Shown: positions 18,219-26,539 of the stretch, piece after piece | Position numbering within the stretch: position 1 is the first letter of the stretch | Layout: each line of letters starts with the position of its first letter | From: Streptomyces sp. YIM 121038 | Lineage (GTDB): Bacteria; Actinomycetota; Actinomycetes; Streptomycetales; Streptomycetaceae | Reading direction: 5' to 3' | NCBI RefSeq assembly: GCF_006088715.1 | Contig: NZ_CP030771.1 | Coordinates: 9,732,001 to 9,796,000 of the forward strand | DNA length: 64,000 nt | Notes under the pieces: model-generated | What the model was told of the DNA's origin: nothing | Database searches by the model: none | The model's input: the letters and a program-made list of their open reading frames with translations, nothing else | Program-made: the position numbers and the translations under genes

Positions 18219-18421
18219 GGCCGAAGTGTCCCGCGAACGCGGGGTTCCGGGGCCTTCCGGCGCGAATCGTTGCCGTCTGGCCGGTGCCGGTGGTCGCAAC
18301 GGTCCGTACCCCCGTGACGGACCGGGCGGGCGCCGTGCCGCAGCGGCAGGAGCGGGGCTGGACGCGCAGGCGTACGGAGGAGTGGACGGGCACTCCCCGC
18401 ACCCCCCGCACTCGTGTGTGC

Positions 18422-18559
18422 TCACCCCTCGCAGGCCGTCTCGGTCTCCGCGTCGCAGACGTCGGTGCCGTCGGCCCCGACGACCGCCGCCCGCTCGCCG
18501 AGGCAGTGCACCGGCAGGGTGAGCCGCCGGGTACGGATGCGTTTCTCGCGTGGGGCCAC
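18422..18559 (-). CDS. Possible 45-aa small ORF
   Basis: A short reading frame starting at GTG 18559, preceded by GGGAGGG with tight spacing. It has a strongly G/C third position in its last 35 codons and a Cys-containing tail (CLGERAAVVG and later DVCDAETETACEG). It sits alone about 200 bp upstream of the sigma factor gene on the same strand. No family was recognised. It could be a real small protein or a decayed gene end. Confidence 0.35.
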   Translation of the reverse strand: MAPREKRIRTRRLTLPVHCLGERAAVVGADGTDVCDAETETACEG

Positions 18560-18599
18560 GGGCCCTCCCAGGTCTCTCGTGTCACCGGCACATGAGGCG

Positions 18600-19044
18600 G
18601 GGTGCCTCATGTCTGCGCGAGCGATTCGTTTGAGCCGGGCGGGCGGATTGCGCCCGCGGAGAGGAAGGGCCAGAGCTACGCCAACTGCTGCGCGTGCATG
18701 GACGCCTGACGCTACGTCGACCAGCGGAGCGGCACCCGGGTCGCGCGGGTTGAGGGTGAGGTGTCAGGGAGGGGAGAGGGGCGGGCGACCGTGCCATGCC
18801 CGTGGGCCGGGGTGACTGCTGTCTGAAAACCACTGGTGGCCGCGGCAAACGCCCTGCCGGGCAAGCTCACCGCATCGAGGTAATGCCCTGGGATTTCGTG
18901 GGTGGACGGGGCATACCCGCCGCTACTGTTCCCTGAGTTCTGGACCGGTTCACCGATATTAGCTGTGAGTTGTCAACTTTCAACAGTTATGCACAGGTAC
19001 GCCAATGGCTGCCTGCAAATGCCTTATGAAGGAGCGCTTGCCCC
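18600..19044. other. Intergenic leader of the 2-methylisoborneol operon
   Basis: No gene is seen here. The last 150 bp before the encapsulin gene are clearly A+T-richer than the surroundings (18930-19000, including GATATTAGCTGTGAG and TTGTCAACTTTCAACAG). This is the likely promoter and operator region of the operon. No -35/-10 pair could be assigned with confidence. A ribosome site AAGGAG lies at 19029-19034. Confidence 0.45.
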
Positions 19045-20454
19045 ATGACCGTTGACGCCAGCCGGGAGGCACCGCCGGAGCCGCCGCGCACCAGCCTGGG
19101 CACGGCGGCCGCCCGCAACCTCGCCACCACCACCAAGTCCGCCCCGCAGATGCAGGAGATCACCTCCCGCTGGCTGCTGCGGATGCTGCCCTGGGTGGAG
19201 ACCAAGGGCGGCACCTACCGGGTGAACCGCCGACTGACGTACACCGTCGGCGACGGACGCATCGACTTCATCCAGGACGGCGCACGCGTCCGGGTCATCC
19301 CCCGGGAGCTCGGCGAACTGGCCCTGCTGCGGGACTTCGACGAGGACGACGTGCTGACCGCGATCGCCGACCGGTGCGTACAGCGCGACTTCCGCGCCGG
19401 TGAGGTCCTCGTGGAGCGCGGCGCCGCCGCCGAGCAGCTCCACCTCATCGCGCACGGCCGGATCAACCAGACCTCCGTGGGCCAGTACGGAGAGGAGGTC
19501 GCCGTCGCGGTGCTCGGCGACGGCGACCGGTTCGGCGACGACGCCCTGCTCGACTCCGACGCCACCTGGGACTTCACCGCCACCGCCGAGACCGACGGCA
19601 CCCTCGTCACGCTCTCCCGCGACGACTTCGCCGCCCTGATGTCCTCGGCACCGAGCCTGCGGGCGCACGTCGAGCGGTTGAGCGCCCTGCCCCAGCAGCG
19701 GCAGAACCGGCACGGAGAGGCGGAGATCGCGCTCTCCGCCGGGCACACGGGCGAGCCGGTGCTGCCCGGCACCTTCGTGGACTACGAACTCCACCCGCGC
19801 GAGTACGAACTCTCCGTCGCCCAGACCGTCCTGCGGGTCCACACCAGGGTCGCCGACCTCTACAACGGCCCGATGAACCAGACCGAGGAACAGCTCAGGC
19901 TCACCGTCGAGGCGCTGCGCGAGCGCCAGGAGCACGAGCTGATCAACAACCGCGAGTTCGGCCTCCTGCACAACGTCGACCTCAAGCAGCGGATCCAGCC
20001 CCACGCGGGAACGCCGAGCCCCGACGACATGGACGCGCTCCTCTGCCGCCGCCGCGGCACCAAGTTCTTCCTCGCCCACCCCCGGACCATCGCGGCGATC
20101 GGGCGCGGCTTCAGCGCCCACGGGCTCTACCCGGACAACGTGGACCTCGGCGGACAGCAGGTCCCCGCCTGGCGCGGCGTCCCGATCCTGCCCTGCAACA
20201 AGATCCCGATCACGAAGGAGAGCACCAGCTCGATCCTCGCCATGCGCGTCGGCGAGGACAACCAGGGCGTCATCGGCCTGCACCAGACCGGTCTGCCGGA
20301 CGAGTACGAGCCGGGCCTCTCGGTCCGCTTCATGGGGCTCAACGAGCAGGCGGTCACGTCCTACCTGGTGACCACGTACTTCTCCGCCGCCGTCCTGGTG
20401 CCCGACGCGCTGGGCGTGCTGGAGAACGTGCAGATCGCCCGCAGGCCCGACTAG
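19045..20454 (+). CDS. Family 2B encapsulin shell protein with cyclic-nucleotide-binding insertion
   Basis: A 469-aa HK97-fold shell protein of the kind found with 2-methylisoborneol synthase. The N-terminal arm (about 1-60) contains [16 protein letters not shown] and is Pro-rich. Residues 115-215 are an inserted cNMP-binding domain ([34 protein letters not shown]). The HK97-like shell continues with [20 protein letters not shown], an E-loop region and a C-terminal [20 protein letters not shown]. It should assemble into a protein nanocompartment around the terpene cyclase encoded next, with the cNMP domain on the outside. AAGGAG precedes the ATG by 10 nt. Such proteins are often annotated simply as Crp/cyclic-nucleotide-binding. 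Confidence 0.9.
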   Translation: MTVDASREAPPEPPRTSLGTAAARNLATTTKSAPQMQEITSRWLLRMLPWVETKGGTYRVNRRLTYTVGDGRIDFIQDGARVRVIPRELGELALLRDFDEDDVLTAIADRCVQRDFRAGEVLVERGAAAEQLHLIAHGRINQTSVGQYGEEVAVAVLGDGDRFGDDALLDSDATWDFTATAETDGTLVTLSRDDFAALMSSAPSLRAHVERLSALPQQRQNRHGEAEIALSAGHTGEPVLPGTFVDYELHPREYELSVAQTVLRVHTRVADLYNGPMNQTEEQLRLTVEALRERQEHELINNREFGLLHNVDLKQRIQPHAGTPSPDDMDALLCRRRGTKFFLAHPRTIAAIGRGFSAHGLYPDNVDLGGQQVPAWRGVPILPCNKIPITKESTSSILAMRVGEDNQGVIGLHQTGLPDEYEPGLSVRFMGLNEQAVTSYLVTTYFSAAVLVPDALGVLENVQIARRPD

Positions 20455-20495
20455 CCGCCGAGGCCCGCCCACCCCACGTCACCTAGGAGTCACGG

Positions 20496-21674
20496 ATGCC
20501 TGATCCCGGGCCCTCCCCCCTGCCGCCGAGCGCGATCGAACCCAACCCCGCGCTCGCCCGGGTGCTGCGCGGCCCCAGCGGCCTGGGCACGGCGGCCCTC
20601 AGCCTGGCCCGGCGCGAGGAGCTGCCCCTCCCACCGGTCGCGCCGGACCCGGAGCCGCTGGAGCCCGAGCCGCCGGAGCAGCCGCCCGCGGCCGGGGGCA
20701 CGCCGATCCCCGGCCTCTACTACCACCCGGTGCCGGAGCCCGACCCCGTCCGGGTGGAGGAGGTCGGCCGCCGGATCAAGCGCTGGGCGGTGGACGAGGC
20801 CGAGGTGTACCCCCCGGAGTGGGAGGACCAGTTCGACGGCTTCTTCGTCGGCCGCTACATGGTCGCCTGCCACCCGGACGCGCCCACCGTCGAGCACGTG
20901 ATGGCCGCCGCCCGGCTCATGGTCGCCGAGAACGCGGTCGACGACTACTACTGCGAGGACCACGGCGGCTCTCCCGTGGGCCTCGGCAGCAGGCTGCTGC
21001 TCGCGCACACCGCGCTCGACCCGCTCCACACGACGAAGGAGTACGCGCCGGACTGGGCCCTGTCCCTCCAGTCGGACGCCCCACGGCGCGCCTACGCCTC
21101 CGCCATGGAGTACTTCGTCCAGCTGGCCACCCCCACCCAGGCCGACCGGTTCCGGCACGACATGGCCCGGCTGCACCTGGGATACCTCGCGGAGGCGGCC
21201 TGGACCGAGACGGAGTACGTGCCGCAGGTCTGGGAGTACCTGGCGATGCGCCAGTTCAACAACTTCCGCCCGTGCCCCACCATCACCGACACCGTCGGCG
21301 GCTACGAACTCCCGGCGGATGTGCACGCGCAGCCCGCCATGCAGCGGGTCATCGCCCTCGCGGGCAACGCCAGCACCATCGTGAACGACCTGTACTCGTA
21401 CACCAAGGAGCTCGCCAGCCCCGGCAAGCACCTCAACCTGCCCGTGGTGCTCGCCGAACGGGAGGACCTCTCCGAGCGGGAGGCCTATCTGAAGGCCGTC
21501 GAGGTCCACAACGAGCTCATGCACGAGTTCGAGGCCGAGGCCGCCCAGCTGGCCGCCTCCTGCCCCGACCCGCGCGTGCTGCGCTTCCTCAAGGGCGTGG
21601 CCGTCTGGGTCGACGGCAACCACTACTGGCACATGACCAACACCTACCGCTACAGCCTTCCCGATTTCTGGTAA
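20496..21674 (+). CDS. 2-methylisoborneol synthase (terpene cyclase, encapsulin cargo)
   Basis: A 392-aa class I terpene cyclase that ionises 2-methylgeranyl diphosphate and cyclises it to 2-methylisoborneol, the earthy odorant. Metal-binding motifs are DDYYCED at residues 149-155 and the NSE triad NDLYSYTKE at 297-305; the RY pair is in TYRYSLPDFW at the C-terminus. The first ~75 residues are disordered and Pro/Glu-rich (PDPEPLEPEPPEQPPA), with an Ala/Gly block SGLGTAALSLARREELPL. This long arm is absent from other terpene cyclases and fits an encapsulation domain. It lies 41 bp after the shell gene, in the same operon. Confidence 0.95.
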   Translation: MPDPGPSPLPPSAIEPNPALARVLRGPSGLGTAALSLARREELPLPPVAPDPEPLEPEPPEQPPAAGGTPIPGLYYHPVPEPDPVRVEEVGRRIKRWAVDEAEVYPPEWEDQFDGFFVGRYMVACHPDAPTVEHVMAAARLMVAENAVDDYYCEDHGGSPVGLGSRLLLAHTALDPLHTTKEYAPDWALSLQSDAPRRAYASAMEYFVQLATPTQADRFRHDMARLHLGYLAEAAWTETEYVPQVWEYLAMRQFNNFRPCPTITDTVGGYELPADVHAQPAMQRVIALAGNASTIVNDLYSYTKELASPGKHLNLPVVLAEREDLSEREAYLKAVEVHNELMHEFEAEAAQLAASCPDPRVLRFLKGVAVWVDGNHYWHMTNTYRYSLPDFW

Positions 21675-21688
21675 AGGGGGACTTATCC

Positions 21689-22594
21689 ATGTCCAGCACC
21701 GATCTCACCACCGATGTCACCTCTGTCAACGGCTCCGCGGACGCCTCCGTCTTCATCCCCACCCCGGCCACGCCCTACCAGGGCGACATCGCCCGCTACT
21801 GGGACCACGAGGCCCGCCCCGTCAATCTGCGCCTCGGCGACGTCGACGGCCTCTACCACCACCACTACGGCATCGGCGACGTCGACCGCTCCGCGCTCGG
21901 GGACATCGACGGCGACGGGTACGAGAAGAGGCTGATCGCCGAGTTGCACCGCCTGGAGTCGGCGCAGGCCGAGATGCTCCTGGACCACCTCGGCACGATC
22001 GGCCGCGACGACCTGCTCGTCGACGCGGGCTGCGGCCGCGGGGGTTCGATGGTCATGGCCCACCAGCGCTTCGGCTGCACGGTGGAGGGGCTGACGCTCT
22101 CGGCCAAGCAGGCCGAGTTCGGCAATCAGCGCGCCCTCGAGCTGGGCATCGAGGACTCCGTCCATTCGAGGGTCTGCAACATGCTCGCCATGCCCTTCGA
22201 GACGGGGCAGGCCGCGGGCTCGTGGAACAACGAGTCGAGCATGTACGTCGACCTCGAGGACCTCATGGCCGAGCACTCCCGCATCCTCTCCGTGGGCGGC
22301 CGCTATGTGACGATCACGGGCTGCTGGAACCCGCGCTACGGCCAGCCCTCGAAGTGGGTCTCGCAGATCAACGCGCACTTCGAGTGCAACATCCACTCGC
22401 GGCGGGAGTACCTGCGCGCCATGGCGGACAACCGCCTCGTCCCGCAGGCCGTCGTCGACCTGACGCCCGCGACCCTGCCGTACTGGGAGCTGCGGGCCAC
22501 CTCGTCGCTGGTCACGGGCATCGAGGAGGCGTTCATCAACTCGTACAAGGACGGCTCGTTCCAGTACGTCCTGATCGCCGCCGACCGCGTCTGA
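21689..22594 (+). CDS. gppmt: Geranyl diphosphate 2-C-methyltransferase
   Basis: A 301-aa SAM-dependent methyltransferase that converts geranyl diphosphate to 2-methylgeranyl diphosphate, the substrate of the neighbouring cyclase. Visible elements are the N-terminal YWDHEARPVNLRLGDVDGLY-type region, the SAM motif LLVDAGCGRGGSMVMAH, GLTLSAKQAEFG, NNESSMYVDL (about residues 178-187) and RYVTITGCWNPRYG. It starts 14 bp after the cyclase gene, with GGGGG upstream of the ATG. No encapsulation arm like that of the cyclase is visible, so it probably works in the cytosol and feeds the compartment. Confidence 0.95.
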   Translation: MSSTDLTTDVTSVNGSADASVFIPTPATPYQGDIARYWDHEARPVNLRLGDVDGLYHHHYGIGDVDRSALGDIDGDGYEKRLIAELHRLESAQAEMLLDHLGTIGRDDLLVDAGCGRGGSMVMAHQRFGCTVEGLTLSAKQAEFGNQRALELGIEDSVHSRVCNMLAMPFETGQAAGSWNNESSMYVDLEDLMAEHSRILSVGGRYVTITGCWNPRYGQPSKWVSQINAHFECNIHSRREYLRAMADNRLVPQAVVDLTPATLPYWELRATSSLVTGIEEAFINSYKDGSFQYVLIAADRV

Positions 22595-22609
22595 GCCGTC
22601 GGCCGACCA

Positions 22610-22647
22610 CGGGGGCGGGGCCCGTCGTCCGACGGGTCCGGCCCCCG
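22610..22647 (+). terminator. Terminator of the 2-methylisoborneol operon
   Basis: Strong G+C hairpin: CCCGTCG/CGACGGG stem around a 2-nt loop (near 22621-22635), extended by GGGGGC (22611-22616) pairing with GCCCCC (22641-22646). It lies just after the methyltransferase stop and before the MerR operator. Confidence 0.7.
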
Positions 22648-22683
22648 CCGCACGCCCGCCGCCGGGACACGCGGCCGGCTCAG

Positions 22684-22712
22684 GTGGACTCTCCCACGGG
22701 GGGAGAGTCCAC
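22684..22712 (+). promoter_or_regulatory. MerR-type operator and overlapping promoter
   Basis: A perfect 12-bp inverted repeat, GTGGACTCTCCC (22684-22695) and GGGAGAGTCCAC (22701-22712), with a 5-nt spacer. It closely resembles operators of MerR-family regulators. A -35-like GTGGAC (22684-22689) and a -10-like CACGAT (22710-22715) flank a 20-bp spacer, the stretched spacing typical of MerR-controlled promoters. A start about 7 nt after the -10 falls on the GTG start codon of merR at 22722. Confidence 0.8.
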
Positions 22713-22721
22713 GATGGTGAC

Positions 22722-23525
22722 GTGCGAGACGAACTTCTGACCATCGGGCGCTTCGCCCGGCTGTGCCGCCTCAGCGTGAAGCAGCTGCGGCACTACGACG
22801 AGACGGGGCTGCTCGCGCCGATACGCGTCGACGCCAGCTCCGGCTACCGCTACTACGCGCCCGGACAGGCCCGCGACGCGCTGACCATCGCCCTGCTGCG
22901 GGAGATGGACCTGCCCCTGGCCGTCATCGCCGAGGCCCTGGCCGCCGAGCCCGGACGCAGGGCGGAGCTGCTGCGCGCGGAACGGGACCGGCTCGCCGAG
23001 CGGATCAGCCGGGACCAGGCGCGCCTCGGCATGCTGGAGCGGCTCGAAGAGGGCGGTCTGCCCGGTTACGAGGTCACGGTCGCCGCGGAGCCCGCGCGGC
23101 ATCTGGCGGTGACGCGGGCCACCTGCGCCGCCACCGAGATCGGGGACAAGGTCGGCGAGTGCGTGGGCCGGCTGCTGCCCCTGCTCGGCGGGGCGGCGGT
23201 CGGCTGGGAACCGCCGCTGTGGGGCCTCTACCCCTTGGACCTGGAGGAACGCACGCGGATCGCCGTGGGAGCCCAGACGCCGGAGGGCGCGCGCGTCCCG
23301 GGTCTGACGCGTGAGGTGCTGCCCGCCGGGCCCGCGGCCCACACCGTGCACATCGGGCCCTACGCCCAGCTGCCCCTGGCCTACAACGCCCTCTTCGCCG
23401 CCATCCACGAGCGCGGACTGCGCCCGCACGGCCCCGTACGGGAGGCCTATCTGGTCGGACCCGCCGAAGCACCGCCGGAAGAGCTGATGACCAGGCTGGT
23501 CATCCCTGTCGAGGAGAACGCATGA
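22722..23525 (+). CDS. MerR-family regulator with GyrI-like effector domain
   Basis: A 267-aa regulator of the BmrR/TipA type. The N-terminal MerR DNA-binding domain reads LTIGRFARLCRLSVKQLRHY, DETGLLAPIRV and GYRYYAPGQARDALTIALL. A dimerisation coiled coil follows (about residues 75-110), then a C-terminal GyrI-like ligand-binding domain (about 115-265). The GTG start lies only 10 bp after an operator palindrome, and no ribosome site precedes it, so the mRNA is probably leaderless and autoregulated. The stop overlaps the next gene by 4 bp. Confidence 0.9.
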   Translation: MRDELLTIGRFARLCRLSVKQLRHYDETGLLAPIRVDASSGYRYYAPGQARDALTIALLREMDLPLAVIAEALAAEPGRRAELLRAERDRLAERISRDQARLGMLERLEEGGLPGYEVTVAAEPARHLAVTRATCAATEIGDKVGECVGRLLPLLGGAAVGWEPPLWGLYPLDLEERTRIAVGAQTPEGARVPGLTREVLPAGPAAHTVHIGPYAQLPLAYNALFAAIHERGLRPHGPVREAYLVGPAEAPPEELMTRLVIPVEENA

Positions 23526-24511
23526 CGCGCGTGAACGACGTCGATGCCCGCGGTATGCGGCACTGCGAGACCACAGCGCTCGACGTCCTGTTGAAGCACG
23601 AAGGAATCGAGCTGTCCGAGCCGATGCTCTTCGGCCTCGGCTCCGGGCTGACGTTCATCTACTGGGACAGCAAGAAGCAGGACTTCCCCTTCCTCGGAGG
23701 GCGCGTCAAACCCTTCGAGCTCACGAGGAACCTGGCCGCGCGGCTCGGCCTCGACCTCCAGGTCCGGGAGACCACGTCCGCCCGCAAGGCCTGGGAGAAC
23801 GTGCGGGCCCCGCTCGACGACGGCCGGCCCGTCGGGCTCCAGCTCGACAGCTACTACCTTGACTACTTCACCTCGAAGGTCCACTTCGCCGGTCACGTCG
23901 TCGCGATGTACGGCTACGACGAGGACGAGGCCCATCTGGTGGACACCGCCCAGCAAGGGGGCGCGGTGACCACCACCCTGGCCGCCCTCGCCGAGGCCAG
24001 GGCCGCGCGCGGGCCCATGTCCGCCCGGAACCGCTCCTTCACCCTCACCGCCCCGGCCGGGGCGGCGGCGCCGCGGGACCGGATCGTCCCGGCCGTCACC
24101 GCCTGCGCCGAGGCCTTCCTGAACCCGCCCATCGCCAACCTGGGGCACCGGGGCATCGAGAAGGCCGGGAAGCTCGTGCGCACCTGGCTCAAGCGCAGCG
24201 ACGACCCGCAGCGGGACCTGCCGCTCGCCGCCCTCCTGATGGAGCGCGGAGGCACCGGGGGCGCCCTGTTCCGCAACCTCTACCGCGACTTCCTCGCCGA
24301 GTGCGCCGAGCTGGTCGACAGCGACCGGCTGCGCACCGGGCACGCGCTGTACGCCGAGGCCGCGACGCTGTGGACCGAGGTGGCCGCCCTCGTCGAGAAG
24401 GCCGGTGAGTCGAGCGACGAGCGGTGCCTCGTGCAGGCGAGCACGGTGCTCGGCGAACTCGCCCGCATCGAGAGCGAGGCCATGCGGGAACTGAGCCTCC
24501 TGCGGGACTGA
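23522..24511 (+). CDS. BtrH N-terminal domain / DUF4872 protein
   Basis: A 329-aa protein. Residues 8-145 match the BtrH_N domain (RHCETTALDVLLKHEGIELS, FGLGSGLTFIYW, and later DYFTSKVHFAGHVVAMYGYD), a papain-like fold used in BtrH for acyl transfer or peptide-type chemistry. Candidate catalytic residues are Cys15 and the His in HFAGHVV. The C-terminal half fits the DUF4872 helical region that often follows BtrH_N. It is translationally coupled to the MerR-type regulator and is likely the regulated gene. The true substrate is unknown, and no aminoglycoside cluster surrounds it. Confidence 0.8.
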   Translation: MTRVNDVDARGMRHCETTALDVLLKHEGIELSEPMLFGLGSGLTFIYWDSKKQDFPFLGGRVKPFELTRNLAARLGLDLQVRETTSARKAWENVRAPLDDGRPVGLQLDSYYLDYFTSKVHFAGHVVAMYGYDEDEAHLVDTAQQGGAVTTTLAALAEARAARGPMSARNRSFTLTAPAGAAAPRDRIVPAVTACAEAFLNPPIANLGHRGIEKAGKLVRTWLKRSDDPQRDLPLAALLMERGGTGGALFRNLYRDFLAECAELVDSDRLRTGHALYAEAATLWTEVAALVEKAGESSDERCLVQASTVLGELARIESEAMRELSLLRD

Positions 24512-24547
24512 GGCGAACGCGCCACGTGCGCCGGGGCTCGGTGCGCT

Positions 24548-25552
24548 TCATGGGCGCGGCAAGAGGCTCTCCGCGGGCTCGTGCCGTCGGAACGTGGCGC
24601 GGTACGCGCTCGGCTGCCGGCCGGTGTGCCGGGCGAAGACCCCGCTGAACGTACCGGAGTCGCGGTAGCCGACGTCGGCGGCGATGCTCGCGACGGTCCT
24701 GTCGGTGGTCTCCAGGAGGTGTCTGGCGCGGCGGACCCGGGCGCCCTGCAGATAGGCGAGGGGCGTCTCGCCCGCTTCCTCGCCGAAGCGCCGGAGCATC
24801 GTCCGCGTGCTCACGCCGAACGCGCGGGCGAGGGCGGTCAGGTCGTAGCGGACGCCGAGGCGCTGGTCGAGCCAGCGCTTCACCCGCTGCGCGAAGCCCC
24901 TGCCCGAGGTGGGCAGCAGCTCCGGGTCGACGTACGCGGACTGGGTGGAACGCGCGTCGTCGAGGAGCGCGACGCGCGCCGTGCCGCGGGCGACGCGGGG
25001 GCCGTCGTGCTCGCGGACGAGCCGCAGCGCGAAGTCGTACATCGCACTGAAGGCGGCGGTGGTCGTCACGCCCCGGTCGGTGACGACCAACTGCTCCGGG
25101 CGGACCCGCACATCGGCGTACCGGCGTGCCAGACGGTCCGCGAACAGCCAGGACGTCGTCGCCTCGCGCCCGTCCAGCAGCCCGGCCTCGGCGATCAGGA
25201 AGGCGCCGACGCAGACCGACACGACGGCGGCCCCCGCGGCGGCCTGCGAGCGGATCGAGGCGGTTTCCGGCTCCAGGCCGGCGAGCGTCGCCGTGAGGTC
25301 GAGCGCGGGGGAGAGCTCGAAGCCCGGCACGATGACGACGTCCGCGGGGCGCGGTGCCGAGACGTCGAGGCGCGCGCCGCCGGAGGCGGTCACACGGCGC
25401 CGGGGCGAGACGACCGTCGCCTCGTAGGACGGCTCGGCCGCCCCCTGCGCCGCGGCGACATGCGTGGCCATGGTCAACAGGTCGAGGACGCCGTACACCT
25501 CCGACGCGAAACAGCCCGGGTAGGCCAGGACGCTCACGCGCAGCGGACTCAT
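24548..25552 (-). CDS. GlxA-family regulator (DJ-1/PfpI + AraC domains)
   Basis: A 334-aa regulator. The N-terminal DJ-1/PfpI-like domain (about residues 5-170) contains VVIVPGFELS and the nucleophile-elbow region VVSVCVGAFLIAEAGLLDG. The C-terminal AraC/XylS DNA-binding domain has two helix-turn-helices (LTALARAFGVSTRTMLRRF, and VASIAADVGYRDSGTFSGVF). It is divergent from the dienelactone-hydrolase-like gene about 100 bp away, which is its most likely target. The ATG at 25552 matches the family start, MSPLRVSVLAYPG. Confidence 0.9.
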   Translation of the reverse strand: MSPLRVSVLAYPGCFASEVYGVLDLLTMATHVAAAQGAAEPSYEATVVSPRRRVTASGGARLDVSAPRPADVVIVPGFELSPALDLTATLAGLEPETASIRSQAAAGAAVVSVCVGAFLIAEAGLLDGREATTSWLFADRLARRYADVRVRPEQLVVTDRGVTTTAAFSAMYDFALRLVREHDGPRVARGTARVALLDDARSTQSAYVDPELLPTSGRGFAQRVKRWLDQRLGVRYDLTALARAFGVSTRTMLRRFGEEAGETPLAYLQGARVRRARHLLETTDRTVASIAADVGYRDSGTFSGVFARHTGRQPSAYRATFRRHEPAESLLPRP

Positions 25553-25649
25553 GCGGCACCTCCGGCGCCCGACGGGTGGCGAGATCACCGTGACACCTGG
25601 CGATACCGCCGCTTCTCTGGAAGGGCAGCCTCTCGCCATCCTGTGGTTC

Positions 25650-26504
25650 ATGACAACCGAGCGAGTCCAGAGCGCCCCGTCGCGCACCCAGGCCGACCCG
25701 TTGGACGACTGGTCCCGCAGGACTGTCGAGGTCGGGGGCGTCAGCAAGACCGTGTACGTCGCCGGGTCGGGGCCGGCGGTCGTCCTCATGCCGGAGATGC
25801 CGGGCATCAGCCCCGACGTGGTGCGCTTCGCCCGGTGGACGCGCGATGCCGGGTTCTGCGTCTACATGCCTTCGCTCTTCGGCATCGACGGCGCGTATCC
25901 GCAGGCCGACGCGGTCGAGACCGTGGTCCGGCCCGCTTGCGTCAGCGCCGAGTTCCGCGCCTTCGCCGGAGGCGGTACCAGCCCGGTCGTGGAGTGGCTG
26001 CGCGGACTCGCCCGCGTGGCGCACGCCGAGTGCGGGGGACCCGGCGTAGGCGCCGTCGGGCTGTGTTTCACGGGCAACTTCGCCTTGAGCATGACGCTCG
26101 AACCCGCGGTGATCGCTCCCGTCGTCAACCATCCGTCGCTGCCGCTGGACGACCCCGGCGCTCTGGAGTTCAGTGCCGAGGACGCCGCCGCCGTGGCGCA
26201 ACGCGTCGAGCGGGACGGGCTTCGGGTGCTCGGCTACCGCTTCGACAATGACAAGTGGTGCACGGGCCGACGCTTCGCGGCCTACCGCGCGCTGCTCGGT
26301 GACGCGTTCGACGGCCGTGTGCTGCCCGGCGGGGCCGCTCACGCGGACCCGCCGCCCTTCTTCCGCGACGTCGTCGGCTGTGCCCACAGCGTCGTCACGG
26401 CACACCTCGTCGACCAGGAGGGCCACCCGACGGTGCGGGCCCGCGACGAGATCATCGCCTTCCTCGCGGAACGGCTCGGTCTTTCGGCCACCCCGTCCGC
26501 GTGA
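25650..26504 (+). CDS. Dienelactone hydrolase family protein
   Basis: A 284-aa alpha/beta hydrolase. The nucleophile elbow is GAVGLCFTGNFALS, with Cys replacing Ser, as in dienelactone hydrolases. The acidic residue probably lies in the FDNDKWCTGRRF region and the histidine in DQEGHPTVRARDE near residue 265. DLH enzymes hydrolyse dienelactones in chloroaromatic breakdown, but many homologues have other esters as substrate. The upstream GlxA-type regulator is divergent. The 3' end of this coding sequence is embedded in a large hairpin with the convergent gene. Confidence 0.85.
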   Translation: MTTERVQSAPSRTQADPLDDWSRRTVEVGGVSKTVYVAGSGPAVVLMPEMPGISPDVVRFARWTRDAGFCVYMPSLFGIDGAYPQADAVETVVRPACVSAEFRAFAGGGTSPVVEWLRGLARVAHAECGGPGVGAVGLCFTGNFALSMTLEPAVIAPVVNHPSLPLDDPGALEFSAEDAAAVAQRVERDGLRVLGYRFDNDKWCTGRRFAAYRALLGDAFDGRVLPGGAAHADPPPFFRDVVGCAHSVVTAHLVDQEGHPTVRARDEIIAFLAERLGLSATPSA

Positions 26505-26535
26505 CGCGGTGGTGTGTGCCGAAAGACCGAGCCGT
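26471..26535. terminator. Bidirectional terminator overlapping the DLH gene end
   Basis: Perfect 18-bp inverted repeat (26471-26488 with 26518-26535), with further pairing inside the 29-nt interval: CCACC with GGTG, and CCGCG/CGCGG around TGA. The TGA at the tip is the stop codon of the dienelactone-hydrolase-like gene. It serves convergent genes on both sides. Confidence 0.8.
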
Positions 26536-26539
26536 GACG

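Noticed and set aside
18987..18995. DnaA-box-like TTATGCACA before the encapsulin operon
   Set aside because: A single imperfect match in an A+T-rich promoter region, with no cluster of boxes and no dnaA/dnaN neighbours; not an origin.
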